64,000 nt of DNA from Alphaproteobacteria bacterium 40-19 (GCA_001898075.1 MKSD01000001.1:434001-498000), one strand, 5' to 3'; numbered from the stretch's first letter, positions 9,017-18,819 are shown. Translations and numbers: made by a program. Notes: generated by a model from the sequence alone, not told the origin.

Positions 9017-9472
9017 ATGAAGAAAATTTTAAAAATAATAACAATTTATTATTGTGCTACTTTACAGGCTGCACCCCAAAAGGCGTCTGCTTTCGATTTA
9101 AATAAGTCAGATATTATTTCTATTTCAATTAGTTCTATTTCAGCTGACATAAATTCAAATGACGATAAGGAAGACATTAATGATTTACTCAATGCATTCA
9201 AACAATCATCAAATAATATCATATATGATTGTGAAATTTCAGAAGATGAAAAAGAAGCATACGAAGAGCCTTATTTAACCAAATATAAATCCATAGATAT
9301 AAAAAAATCTAGTGATAGTGATAACGAAGAATATAATGATTCAAATATTACAGAAGAAAATGTATTGAATCCAATTCGAAAACTTCGAGATCAAATACTA
9401 AATAATTCTAGGAATAAAAGACAAGAAGAAATTTTTAATAAACTACGCTTTCCTGACGCCACGCAAGATTGA
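9017..9472 (+). CDS. Small secreted acidic protein, unknown function
   Basis: 151 residues. The N-terminus (MKKILKIITIYYCATLQA, then APQ) looks like a short signal peptide. The mature part is Ser/Asn/Asp/Glu-rich, with runs such as SSDSDNEEYNDS, and ends with a basic helix (RNKRQEEIFNKLRF). I recognise no family. It sits between the end of priA and a second copy of the priA tail, so it may have arrived with that duplication. Codon use is strongly A/T-biased compared with priA. Confidence 0.6.
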   Translation: MKKILKIITIYYCATLQAAPQKASAFDLNKSDIISISISSISADINSNDDKEDINDLLNAFKQSSNNIIYDCEISEDEKEAYEEPYLTKYKSIDIKKSSDSDNEEYNDSNITEENVLNPIRKLRDQILNNSRNKRQEEIFNKLRFPDATQD

Positions 9473-9815
9473 TAATAAACCTAAAGCCCCGCGTAAAAAG
9501 AACACACCTTAGCGCAGGACAAATGAGCAGTAAACCCTGTAAAACAAAATAACTTTTCAAGCGATGCTTCACAAGATTCTTGCTTTCAAAATGGATCAAA
9601 ACCATCAAAAAACCCTCTAATATTCAATGCTCTGTTGATGTTGATCCCTATTCTTTTTTTAGTGTATCATCCTTCTTTTCCTTATTTTTTAAATAATCAG
9701 CAATATAACGAAATCTTTTATTTACAATGTAAGTAAAAAATGTTAAAAATATGTTTTTAAATTTATTTTTTTTTAAAAAATAAAAAGAGTCAATTTTTTT
9801 TTAATATTAAGTTGT
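9473..9815 (+). other. Gene-free interval with a priA remnant and AT-rich DNA
   Basis: No convincing gene lies here. It holds the duplicated priA tail (9584-9662) and then about 150 bases of very AT-rich sequence with long T runs, which may contain the control region of the broken gene that follows. Confidence 0.7.
9584..9662 (+). repeat. Duplicated 3' end of priA (remnant)
   Basis: This copy matches the last ~79 bases of priA (8865-8943), including the sequence for SKWI, TIKKPSNIQCS and DPY. The differences are mainly conservative (I to V) or silent, as expected if the copy came from a functional priA. No start or further priA sequence precedes it. It flanks the 9017-9472 gene on the far side. 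Confidence 0.88.
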
Positions 9816-11311
9816 ATGTTCGCCAAATTGCAGGCTGTCGAGCCTGAAGCTCCCGCAGTCGCACAACAAGCAGCTGCTGTACAACAATGGCAAAGCGTGT
9901 TTGGTACGCACTACCCAATAATTGAAGAGATAAAATCTATATCTTTCAGAGACAGCGCTTCATTGCTCACTACTGTGAATACCATTGTCTGTGACAAGCT
10001 GACACACCTACCCAAATACCTGGGAAGAAACAGTACGTAAAAGTGGGCTTCTTGCAAGAGATGTGCTAGATCTGGCGGTTTTTTACTTTAATGATGATAG
10101 GCATTATGAATTGATAAGGCCCCTCCGTTCAAAGCCCTCGGTACCAGACCGTACTGTAAGCAGTGCTATGCTTGATAAAGTCTGCACTATTGTTGAGAAT
10201 GCAAGAAAGGACTTATCCCTATGGGATACACCAAATTGGCCTAGTCTGACAAGAATAGAAGAGAATATTTTTTACTATTCTCACACCCTCGGTGCCTCGC
10301 AGCATGCTGATTTCAAAAACTTCTTAACAAACAAGCAACCAAGAGGGTGGGATCTAGACACAACCTGGCCTAAATCGTGGAAATTGGAAGAGTTAAACGC
10401 ATATTATAGAAAAGTTGTTCAAAAAGTTCCTTATGTGTTAGCTTTGATAGGAGAATGTTATACACACAAAAACGACACATCCCAATTAAACGAACGCATC
10501 AAAAGTATTTATGATGCGTTCCAGGACAAATTAAACCAAGATAGCACAAAAATGTTACGACAATTCGCAGGTCGAATGCAGTACGAAACTACAAAGGGCA
10601 AGATACCAATATCAAAACTAATTTCCAAAAAAGCTCTTTTTGAAACTTTTAAGGATGTCAAAGAAGGTGTAGACTCTCACTTCACAGAGCTAAAGGAACT
10701 CTTGAAAAACAACCTCATGTCCATCAAAGAAATGGTTCCCACAAGTGCGGATTTTATCGAGGACATAAAAGAAAAGATAGCCTCTATAGATCCTGCAAAG
10801 AAAGGCAGAGCTTTGCGCTTAGACAACAATTCTTTTGATTCTTTTGATAACATGTTAAAGGTAGACAAAGACACAGTAGTCAATGAGTGGTTTGATGAAA
10901 AAAGTTTTAACAGCGGCACAATAGTGGCCCTAATAGAATATATGAAGTCTAACGAAACCTTGAATTTTTCAATAGAAAAAAGAGGGATTTTCCGCCATAA
11001 GGAGGATGGAACTTGGGAATTGCGAGTCATGCAACAAGACAAGACAGGCTTGCTGGTCCCAAAGCTTTATAAGTTTACACCTGAAGAACAAGGTTTTATC
11101 GTCCGCGATCTTCTTGAAAGGAATGTGTTAACACCTCTAAGAAATGTTGGTTTGATTACAGACCACATAGAAGAAGAAAAAAAAGTAAGAAGAAGGATCG
11201 GTAGAAAATATCATCTCTGCTGCAAAAAATGAGTACTCTGAATACAAAAAAAACCGCAAACAAGCTTTGAAAAAAGCCCTTGCAGAAAAGAAAGATCAAC
11301 AAAAAGACTAA
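9816..11311 (+). pseudogene. Frameshifted paralogue of the 14743-16308 protein
   Basis: Three consecutive open segments in different frames make one ancestral protein of about 495 residues. The first runs from ATG 9816 to a stop at 10040. The second frame becomes convincing from WEETVRKSGLLARD (after about 10003) and runs to a stop at 11232. The third reads EGSVENIISAAKNEYSEYKKNRKQ to TAA 11309-11311. The two shifts fall near 10003-10020 and 11186-11198. Segments align with the intact protein downstream: EENIFYYSHTLGA with EEILTYGKHFGA, RGWDL with FGWMG, and a shared region ending in LI..EEEKK. No function is known. It could also be an active gene with sequencing errors. Confidence 0.72.
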
Positions 11312-11326
11312 GAATAACCTTGCTTT

Positions 11327-11355
11327 AAAGAACAGCCCGTTTAAGGCTGTTCTTT
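11327..11355 (+). terminator. Hairpin after the broken gene, probable terminator
   Basis: AAAGAACAGCC (11327-11337) pairs perfectly with GGCTGTTCTTT (11345-11355) across a 7-base loop. The U tract is only the last part of the stem, so termination may be weak. Confidence 0.6.
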
Positions 11356-11397
11356 AGGCTCACGAAAGCGATTGACACATACTCCTTACTTATTCAT

Positions 11398-11426
11398 TTG
11401 ACAATAAAAAATATTGTTTGTAATAT
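11398..11426 (+). promoter_or_regulatory. Sigma-70 promoter of the 11460 gene
   Basis: TTGACA (11398-11403), a 17-base spacer and TAATAT (11421-11426). The start codon follows 33 bases later. The -35 box and the next nine bases (ATAAAAAAT) are identical to those before the paralogue at 12222. Confidence 0.7.
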
Positions 11427-11459
11427 ATTTTTAAATGTTTTAATCATATTTTTCTAAAA

Positions 11460-11975
11460 ATGTTTTTATTTTTTTACGTTTTGTTAATTTTTTTTACCAG
11501 TCCAGTGCTTCAAGCAGGAAAACCTGGAAATCAAAGCAATTCTTCAGAAGGCTCAATAGAATTTTTAAGTGAGCAAGAACAACAGGAACCTCTTTCCGAA
11601 GGTGCAAAATTAATTTTTGAAATGACTGAGCTCAATATTTCTGAACCCCCGAAGTCGTTTAGCATGGAGGGATTTCCAATAAATTTTATTCCACTCCCAA
11701 GCTTCCCTGCAATCATAGGAACGTCCGAAGGCTGGAATTTTAAAAATGGCTCACCCCTATTTCCTTGTTCATTTGATACCATAAAAATAGATCCAGATCA
11801 CGAAAATATCTTTTTCCCCACAATGCAGGCTCCTCTCTTTCCTTCCAAAATTGAAACAATCCACCTTCCTGGAAAGAGAAAAAAAATAAAAAAAAATGCA
11901 AAAGAAAACTCTAATCTGGCAAATGAAGCAAAAACATCTAAAAACTTCAAAAAAGATCTTGAAAAAAATACATAA
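11460..11975 (+). CDS. Small secreted protein, unknown, paralogue of 12222-12662
   Basis: 171 residues starting at ATG with a signal peptide (FYVLLIFFTSPVLQA, then GKPGN). The mature protein has a Ser/Glu-rich segment, the block LIFEMTELNISEPP, a Pro/Phe-rich middle and a lysine-rich end after LPGKRKKIKK. The neighbour at 12222 has the same ordered parts (FTVPVLQAGK, LIFQITELDINDTP, LPEKRKKIIK), so the two genes are tandem duplicates. No enzyme motif is visible. The basic tail and acidic head would suit a secreted protein binding nucleic acid or a host protein, but that is speculation. Confidence 0.65.
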   Translation: MFLFFYVLLIFFTSPVLQAGKPGNQSNSSEGSIEFLSEQEQQEPLSEGAKLIFEMTELNISEPPKSFSMEGFPINFIPLPSFPAIIGTSEGWNFKNGSPLFPCSFDTIKIDPDHENIFFPTMQAPLFPSKIETIHLPGKRKKIKKNAKENSNLANEAKTSKNFKKDLEKNT

Positions 11976-12009
11976 GCCTCTATAAGTAACTGTTTAAATA
12001 ACGCATGGT

Positions 12010-12044
12010 AAAGCTTTTAAGGAAAGTTTTGTCTTAAAAGCTTT
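12010..12044 (+). terminator. Hairpin after the 11460 gene, probable terminator
   Basis: AAAGCTTTTAAG (12010-12021) pairs with CTTAAAAGCTTT (12033-12044) and is followed by a pyrimidine-rich stretch (TCCTTTTCCT). Confidence 0.6.
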
Positions 12045-12164
12045 TCCTTTTCCTAATCTTCAATGTAGTGATGCAACAGTGGGGGAGGTATTCTTTCTGG
12101 AATGAAGAACGTGCTCTAATTGTAAACTCTAAATTATTATAAAAAATTAACAAAATGATTGCAA

Positions 12165-12193
12165 TTGACAATAAAAAATGTTTCTTATATGAT
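12165..12193 (+). promoter_or_regulatory. Sigma-70 promoter of the 12222 gene
   Basis: TTGACA (12165-12170), a 17-base spacer and TATGAT (12188-12193), 28 bases before the ATG. It shares TTGACAATAAAAAAT with the promoter at 11398. Confidence 0.72.
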
Positions 12194-12221
12194 GCTTATG
12201 TGCTTTTTATAGGTTATTTAC

Positions 12222-12662
12222 ATGAAAAAAATTTTTCTATTTTTAGCTTTTTTCACTGTCCCTGTCCTTCAGGCAGGAAAAAAAGGAGCTCACAATGTTT
12301 CTTCTGGAGATGAAAAAGAAAAAGAGCTGATTTTCCAAATAACTGAGCTTGATATTAATGATACTCCAAGAATTCAAATACTTTCCTTTCCTACGGGTAT
12401 TGCCTCCTACATCCCTAAAGCTATTACGTCTCTACCTGAGATCCGTTTGAATCAAACACTCATAACTGAAGAAAGCTTCAAGGCTTACGAATGTAAATTG
12501 TTTAAGGATGGTTTCGAAGTTATCCAACCCATAAAGGATAAAGAAAAAAGCTCATCCTTAACAAGACAGCTTCCTGAAAAGAGAAAAAAAATAATAAAAG
12601 ATGAAGAAAAATCTGAAACGCAAAGAAAAAGAATAGCCAGGGGTCCAAAGAATAAAGAATAA
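12222..12662 (+). CDS. Small secreted protein, unknown, paralogue of 11460-11975
   Basis: 146 residues with a clear signal peptide (MKKIFLFLAFFTVPVLQA). The mature protein carries LIFQITELDINDTP, a variable middle and a strongly basic C-terminus (KRKKIIKDEEKS, RKRIARG). It shares its beginning, middle block and basic end with the gene upstream and is driven by a matching promoter. I recognise no family. The convergent uup gene begins its 3' end about 130 bases downstream. Confidence 0.65.
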   Translation: MKKIFLFLAFFTVPVLQAGKKGAHNVSSGDEKEKELIFQITELDINDTPRIQILSFPTGIASYIPKAITSLPEIRLNQTLITEESFKAYECKLFKDGFEVIQPIKDKEKSSSLTRQLPEKRKKIIKDEEKSETQRKRIARGPKNKE

Positions 12663-12791
12663 TTTTAGCGTATTTTTTTTGGAATAAATTTTTAAAATAA
12701 AACACTATAAAGTATCCAATACTTTTTTCTTGGATATTTCTTATTTTAAAATATGTAGTCGTATTTTTATTATAGACTGATAAACTATCTT

Positions 12792-14649
12792 TTATTCCCC
12801 TTCCAAAGCTTCCTGCTTTTCCAAAAGCGTTAACCATTGCTCTTCTGCTTTTTCCATTTGATCGCACAGGCTTTGAATATGAAGACCGATAGAAGTTATC
12901 TCTTCAAGGCGCCCTTCTTGTCCTGCCAACTGCACCAGCTGGTCTTCCAGCTGTTCTTTTTCTTTTTGCCAGCCTTCAATCTGCCCTGGCAAGACTTCCA
13001 GTAAACGGACCTCGTGATAAGGCATCTTAGCCCGGCGCACGGGAATACGAATAAGTTCTTCTGATTTTTTGGAAATAGATTTAGTGTTTTGATGTTTTTG
13101 GAATGAAAGACTGGTTTTACCTGTAAATTCCAAATAATCAGAAAAACTGCCAGAGAACTCTCTCACCTTTCCATCTGCTTCAAAAACTAATAAACAAGAT
13201 ACGACATCATCCAAAAAATCTCGGTCATGACTGACAATCAGCAAAGTTCCTGGATAATCCAATAAAAAGTTTTTCAAAAAGTCCAAAGTTTCCATATCTA
13301 AATCATTGGTAGGTTCATCCAGCACCAGTAACGAAGGACTTTGAGCCAAAATCTTGGCTAACCTCAAACGATTGCGCTCACCCCCGGAAAGCAATCCAAC
13401 TTCTTGATGGACTTGATCCACTGTAAACAAAAATTCTTTCAGATACGCCACCACATGCCGGGCCTTGCCCTGAACATCCAAGTAATCTCCTTGGGGGCAC
13501 ATAAATTTTTTAACGGATTGACTAAGCTCTTCTAGCGGTTGATTCTGGCGGAAAAAAGCCCATTCTAGGTTAGCAGACTTGCGGATGGCCCCCGTCGTAG
13601 GTTCGGTTTGCTGCATTAAAAGGCTCAGCAATGTGCTTTTACCACATCCATTAGGGCCAATGATACCTAAACGGTCCCCTTTTAAAATGCGAAAGTTCAC
13701 TTCCTTAAATAAGATTTGGCCCGAAGGTAGTGTGCAGGAAAGATCCCAAGCTTCCAAAATTTGACGCGTGGCAGAAGTATCTTTTTGTCCTTCAAGACTT
13801 GGCGTCCGGCTTTGACGAATAAATTGCGCACGTTGATCCCGCAGATCTTTCAATCTTCTAAGCCGTCCTTCATTCCTAGAGCGTCTGGCCGTAATGCCCC
13901 GGGCCAACCACCTGAGTTCGGCCGCCATCTTAACGTTGAATTTACGCTCTAATCGCTGTTGCTGTTCTAAAAATTCTTCTTGCCACTGTTCAAAACCTTT
14001 ATATCCGTGAGGGCAAGGATAGATAACTCCTCCTTCTAACCACAGCGTTTTTTGAGTTGTATTTTTTAAAAAGGAACGATCGTGAGCAACGATTACAAAG
14101 GTTTTATCCGAGTTTTGAATAAAATCTTCCAGCCACTCGATGGCCGTAATATCCAAATGGTTGGTGGGCTCATCTAAGAAAAAAATGTCTGCCTCTTGGG
14201 TAAGGGTCTGAACAATCAATACCCGGCGCATTTCCCCCCCCGGAAAGGACTTCCAAAGGCTTTTCGCCTGCAACCTGCAACACTTTCATCATGTCTTGAA
14301 TCTGGTAATCTTGCATATCTCTAGGTTTACTGCCCAACAAAAAATCTTCTGCTGTCTGTTTTGGAATATGGGATAGCATCTGAGCCAAATAAGTCACGCT
14401 GGCTCCAGGCTGAAGAAAAATTTCCCCCTCTTCTAAATCTGCTTTACCCGCTAAAATCTTTAAAAGCGTTGACTTGCCGCAACCGTTGCGACCGATCAGG
14501 CACACTTTATCCCCTTTGTACAGATGAAAACCTGCATTGTCTAAAATGATCTTTTTATTTAGGGTTAAATATCCCCCAGAAAGACTAAGAAGTGCCGCTG
14601 CTTTTGCCACGTAAAAAATTTTTAGAGTACTTATAAAAGAATACACCAT
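12792..14649 (-). pseudogene. uup: Uup-type ABC-F ATPase, interrupted by one frameshift
   Basis: Two ATP-binding domains typical of ABC-F proteins, which act in translation and (Uup) on branched DNA rather than in transport. Domain 1 has Walker A GRNGCGKST. Its signature LSGGE is broken by a run of eight C on the forward strand (14234-14241); with seven the frame runs straight on into MRRVLIVQ and LDEPTNHLD. Domain 2 has GPNGCGKST, LLSGGERNRLRLAK and LDEPTNDLD, and a coiled-coil tail follows, as in Uup. Everything else is intact, so this is a fresh mutation, a phase-variable tract or a sequencing error. The start is either ATG 14649 or GTG 14610; the conserved domain begins just after the latter. 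Confidence 0.85.
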
Positions 14650-14688
14650 TTTTTCTTCTGCGTCATGAACAAGAAAATTAAAAAACTA

Positions 14689-14716
14689 TTGACAAGAATA
14701 TTTTTTGTATTATAAT
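14689..14716 (+). promoter_or_regulatory. Consensus sigma-70 promoter of the 14743 gene
   Basis: TTGACA (14689-14694), 16 bases, then TATAAT (14711-14716); both hexamers are perfect. Transcription should begin near 14723, about 20 bases before the proposed start codon. Confidence 0.78.
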
Positions 14717-14742
14717 TTGAATAATAATTTGTTACTTATTTT

Positions 14743-16308
14743 ATTGTAAAGCAAATATTTTTTTATTTTTTATTGTTAATTCCCGGTTTGGCTTTAGCAA
14801 GTCCCGACAAGGATGGTTCTTCAGAAAAAAAAGAATCCCCTACTTCCCAAAACGCTGCCTTTTCTGTTCAAAATTTAGAAGAAAATATTCAGAATTTTTA
14901 TAATGATATAAATATTTTATCACCGACAGAGATGGAACAAGCTGAAACAATTTTAAGACAAGCACAGGAAAAGGTACAAATTCAAAAAGCTAAGGCGTTT
15001 TGGATCAAGATGATAGAAGATACCATCACTGCCGTTAAAAAGTATGAAGGGCCTAATGGATCCAACGCGAGTACAATTTCTAAAAATAGACCTCAATTGC
15101 TGCAATTATGTGAACAACATCATAAGCTTCACGCAAATTACTGTGAAAAAGAAGGAGTCTCTATAAAAAAAGCTCCTGCAGAGTGGAGTACTGAAAGCAA
15201 ATTGCAAGATGCACTTTGGTTCTACGCAGGTCGTCAGGATCCCCAAATGGGCCAAAAGAATGCTGAAGAAATACTCACTTATGGAAAGCATTTCGGTGCG
15301 ATAGAAAAAAGAGAATCAAACATTCACATTTCTAAAAAACGTCCATTTGGATGGATGGGAATGCAAAGTATGGCTTCCAACTGTAAACAGTGGTCCGATT
15401 ACGATAATCAGACGTCTTTGGAAAATAACAAAGCTTGGGATCTTATTCTGGATACTACTCTGATAGGCAAGAATCATAATGATAAAATAAAAGATCTGTT
15501 TTCAACTTGGTTTAATGAAAATAAAGAAACAGTTTCTATGAAACTGCCTATGGCTTTAAAAGCTTTAGAAATCATCACTTGTCCTGAAATTCTAGAAGGG
15601 GGACCAAATTATATCACTGTTAAAGGGTATGGAATCTCTCTATTAGAAGATGCTTTCAAAAAGACTCTGTCAGAAGATGATAAAGAAAACTCTATCAATA
15701 ACCTTTATAAAGAAGCCGAAATTTTGTATCGTTTTGTTGAATATGCCCAAAATCCAGAAAGCGCTTTAGCAGAATTTTTTACAAGATTAGAAAACGATAT
15801 CAGATATCATTTTAAAAATTTACCATCAACAAATCCCACTGTCACCGAACTACTAGAAAAAATCCATCCTTTAAAACATCGTTTACTTACTGTAAAGGAA
15901 GGACATAACACGCTCTATAGAAATCGTTATTGCACTCTATCAGAAGAAGAAGCTTCAGAGTGGGCTGTAGAACCTTCTGCTGATTTTCCGCTTTCAGAAC
16001 GAGTCAGGCAAAAAATCGCAGAGTATATTCAGGTCAAGAGAATACCCAGTATCGACTTCCTAGACTTGAATTGGAATATTGAATATACCCACGGTAATGG
16101 CAGAAATCAGAGAACAGAAGAACACATCTTTACCGAGGACGAGAAAAGATTTATCAAAAAATATACAGGGGAAGATAGAGTGTATGCTTATCTCCGCACA
16201 ATAAATCTTATTTCTTCTGAAGAGGAGAAAAAAGAAGAAACCCACAATTCAGAAGACCCTGAAATCGAAGCTTTGGGACAATCGAAGAAAAAAATTAAGG
16301 AAGATTGA
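14743..16308 (+). CDS. Secreted protein of unknown function, intact paralogue of the broken gene at 9816
   Basis: About 522 residues. The only candidate start of normal type, TTG 14773, leaves a signal peptide too short to work (MLIPGLALA). Reading back in frame to ATT 14743 gives a textbook signal sequence (VKQIFFYFLLLIPGLALA, then SPDKDG), with no ATG, GTG or TTG before the stops at 14722-14727. An ATT start is therefore proposed. The mature part is Glu/Lys-rich and mostly helical, with a region around FGWMGMQSM and a conserved C-terminal part (SERVRQKIAEY, FTEDEKRFIKKY). No catalytic motif is recognised. A consensus promoter precedes it and a good terminator follows. Confidence 0.65.
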   Translation: MVKQIFFYFLLLIPGLALASPDKDGSSEKKESPTSQNAAFSVQNLEENIQNFYNDINILSPTEMEQAETILRQAQEKVQIQKAKAFWIKMIEDTITAVKKYEGPNGSNASTISKNRPQLLQLCEQHHKLHANYCEKEGVSIKKAPAEWSTESKLQDALWFYAGRQDPQMGQKNAEEILTYGKHFGAIEKRESNIHISKKRPFGWMGMQSMASNCKQWSDYDNQTSLENNKAWDLILDTTLIGKNHNDKIKDLFSTWFNENKETVSMKLPMALKALEIITCPEILEGGPNYITVKGYGISLLEDAFKKTLSEDDKENSINNLYKEAEILYRFVEYAQNPESALAEFFTRLENDIRYHFKNLPSTNPTVTELLEKIHPLKHRLLTVKEGHNTLYRNRYCTLSEEEASEWAVEPSADFPLSERVRQKIAEYIQVKRIPSIDFLDLNWNIEYTHGNGRNQRTEEHIFTEDEKRFIKKYTGEDRVYAYLRTINLISSEEEKKEETHNSEDPEIEALGQSKKKIKED

Positions 16309-16341
16309 TTGTCTGACTTTTAAACTAGCATAGCAAAATCA

Positions 16342-16371
16342 AGAGCAACCTTCTGCGGTTGCTCTTTTTTT
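16342..16371 (+). terminator. Rho-independent terminator
   Basis: AGAGCAACC (16342-16350), loop TTCTGC and GGTTGCTCT (16357-16365), a perfect 9-bp stem followed by a T run. It ends the 14743 transcript. Confidence 0.92.
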
Positions 16372-16500
16372 ATCAGAGGGCATTGCCAGTGACTTGCTAC
16401 GGCAACCTACATAAAAAGATTTTCTTTTTCCCTCATAAATCTGGTCCTTATCCATTTTTAAAGCTAGACTAAAAGTCTCTTACCACGATAGTCTTATCTG

Positions 16501-18819
16501 TTGAAGTTCGGAAAATTTAGATTCCTTATTTTTAGTTTTTGTGCCAACCTGTTGGACCAAAAAATACTTTGGGCTAAAGAATATATTTCTGTTCCAAAAT
16601 TTTTAGATTCTGCAGGACGCCCTTCAAACCAACCTTTGGTCGTAGAGGCCCGAACAGTTTTTTTTGATCAAGAAAAACACTTGATGTTGGCTAAAGGAGT
16701 CAGTATTTGGCAAGAAGGACGGCAACTACGCTGTGATCAACTGTATTATAATCAAGCAAAAGAAGAACTTTTGGCCCAGGGACATGTAGAAATCATTGAT
16801 CAAGCAGGAAACCGTCTGTCTTGCCACCAAGCACGCCTGGTCGGGGGGCTAAAAGAAGGCATCATGTCTCAGGTTCGTGCCCTTACAGCGGAACAAGAAC
16901 GCATGACAGCTGGTTCCGTTACAAAAGATCAAAACACGCAAACTTTTTTGTCGGCTTCTTACACTCCTTGCCTCTTTTGCCCTGATGCTTTAATTCAAGA
17001 ACCTACTTGGTCGCTGCATGGGAAAGAAATTATCCATGATAATGAAAGCAAGATCGTTGAATTTAAAAACGTACATATGAAATTCTTAGGTGTTCCTGTA
17101 GCTTATGTACCGTATTTTTATTTTCCCACCCAACGTCAAAGTGGTTTTTTAGCCCCCATTATCAGCCAAACTAAAGAGCTGGGTGCCTATTGGGGCCAGC
17201 CCTATTACTGGGCCATTTCCCCCAACCAAGACCTCACCACTGCTTTGTTTGGCATGGCAGAAGGCGGAGGCATGCTACACTCGGTTTATCGATTGCAAAC
17301 TTCTAAGGGACCAATCCGAATCGAAGGTGCCCTAAACGGCGCTAAAACCTTATATATAGAGCCTTCTCCACACCTCTCCTTTACTCAACCCCAAAAAATT
17401 GGTCCCGTCCGAGGATTTGGATCTGTAGAATGTGATTTACACATTAATCCCTATTGGCGCTTTAAAATGCACGAAGTCGCAGCTTCGGACCCCACATTTC
17501 TAAGCACACGCCCTTTTTTTGGTCAAACAAGTGTCTTTCCATACTTAGAATCTGAAACCAAAATTGAAGGCTTTTTTCCCAAACAAGGCCAGTATTTTCG
17601 TTGCTCAGGACTACGTTACCAAAATCTTAGTCCAGAAGACGAAACACAAGGATCCTGCTTTTTGTATCCAGAATTGCTGTATCAATACTCGTCTCCTGCT
17701 TTTTGGAATCAACTATGCAAAACAGAAGCCCAGCTAGGGACCCTTTCTTTATACAGACCCTATGGTGGGCCCAGCATGCAACGGCTGTGTATGAATCTGA
17801 AATGGCAGGGATCTTTTGAAAACACCTGGGGGCAGCAGTGGAATGCCTTTTTATTTACCAATGGAGCTTTTTATTATTCCCAACTTAAACCTTATACTTC
17901 TTTATCCTTGCCAGATGATCAAGGTTTTTTAACTCCAGATGAAGTTTCACTACTTGATAGACCCAAAGCCCACATGGACCGCTCTAGGGGACGCATTTTC
18001 CCTCAGGCCGGAGTAGAAGGCGCCTGGCCCTTTTTTCTAAGCAACCTGATGCTTTCACCCAGAGTTCAGCTTTTAACATCCCCTTGTGGACTGAATTCAC
18101 TGTATATTCCCAATCAAGACAGCCAGGTGATTGAATTTAATGATGTCAACATCTTATGGCCTAATCGCTTTATGGGATGGGACCGCGTTGATGACGGCAC
18201 ACGTCTAAATTACGTCTTAGAAACAGAATATCGCATCCCTGGGTCGGATCTAGGAATCCAAATCCTAGGTGGACAAAGTTACGCTTTTTCCCGTCCCTCT
18301 AAAGATCTAGCACCGGTGGGGGTTCGCAAAGGTTTTTCAGATACCGTGGGTCGTGTTCAGCTAAATTTGGGAGAGCTTTCAAACCTCATCTACCGTTGGC
18401 GGTATCAATTTCCCACCGGCAAGTCTTCACTGCAAGAAGTTGGAGGAACTGTCGGATGCTCATTTTTTCGCTTGGCTACCACATATATTTTCCTGCGCCC
18501 AGACCAAGGGAAAGTAGCCGATTCCAACCAATTGTTTTGGCAAGCATCTTGTATGTTTAAAAAATATTGGACTCTGAAAGCTTTTGTGACCCAAGACTTC
18601 CTTGGTAAAAGCTGGAAAAATAAAATCTTAGACAAAGGTTTAGGAGTAGAGTATCAAGATGACTGCTTTTCTGCGGGCCTCGTTGTCCAACATGCTTTTT
18701 TCAAGATGAGAGACCTGGTTCCCGGTTTCAGCGTTAATTTTTATGTTTCCTTTAAAAATCTTGGCACAGGTATACGTTACCAACCTCAGCGTTTTCCCAG
18801 AAATATGCCTAATTTTTAA
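16501..18819 (+). CDS. lptD: LPS-assembly protein LptD (OstA/Imp)
   Basis: Outer-membrane beta-barrel that inserts lipopolysaccharide into the outer leaflet. The 772-residue protein starts at TTG with an export signal. An OstA/LptA-like periplasmic domain follows at about residues 45-150 (VEARTVFFDQEKHLMLAKG, LLAQGHVEIIDQAGN). The LptD-specific part includes SYTPCLFCPDA, with two cysteines that may form a disulfide, VAYVPYFYFP and QSGFLAP, and aromatic barrel strands run to the C-terminal FPRNMPNF. The length fits the family. It stands alone between accessory genes. In many alphaproteobacteria lptD is next to surA and pdxA; neither is here. Confidence 0.93.
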   Translation: MKFGKFRFLIFSFCANLLDQKILWAKEYISVPKFLDSAGRPSNQPLVVEARTVFFDQEKHLMLAKGVSIWQEGRQLRCDQLYYNQAKEELLAQGHVEIIDQAGNRLSCHQARLVGGLKEGIMSQVRALTAEQERMTAGSVTKDQNTQTFLSASYTPCLFCPDALIQEPTWSLHGKEIIHDNESKIVEFKNVHMKFLGVPVAYVPYFYFPTQRQSGFLAPIISQTKELGAYWGQPYYWAISPNQDLTTALFGMAEGGGMLHSVYRLQTSKGPIRIEGALNGAKTLYIEPSPHLSFTQPQKIGPVRGFGSVECDLHINPYWRFKMHEVAASDPTFLSTRPFFGQTSVFPYLESETKIEGFFPKQGQYFRCSGLRYQNLSPEDETQGSCFLYPELLYQYSSPAFWNQLCKTEAQLGTLSLYRPYGGPSMQRLCMNLKWQGSFENTWGQQWNAFLFTNGAFYYSQLKPYTSLSLPDDQGFLTPDEVSLLDRPKAHMDRSRGRIFPQAGVEGAWPFFLSNLMLSPRVQLLTSPCGLNSLYIPNQDSQVIEFNDVNILWPNRFMGWDRVDDGTRLNYVLETEYRIPGSDLGIQILGGQSYAFSRPSKDLAPVGVRKGFSDTVGRVQLNLGELSNLIYRWRYQFPTGKSSLQEVGGTVGCSFFRLATTYIFLRPDQGKVADSNQLFWQASCMFKKYWTLKAFVTQDFLGKSWKNKILDKGLGVEYQDDCFSAGLVVQHAFFKMRDLVPGFSVNFYVSFKNLGTGIRYQPQRFPRNMPNF

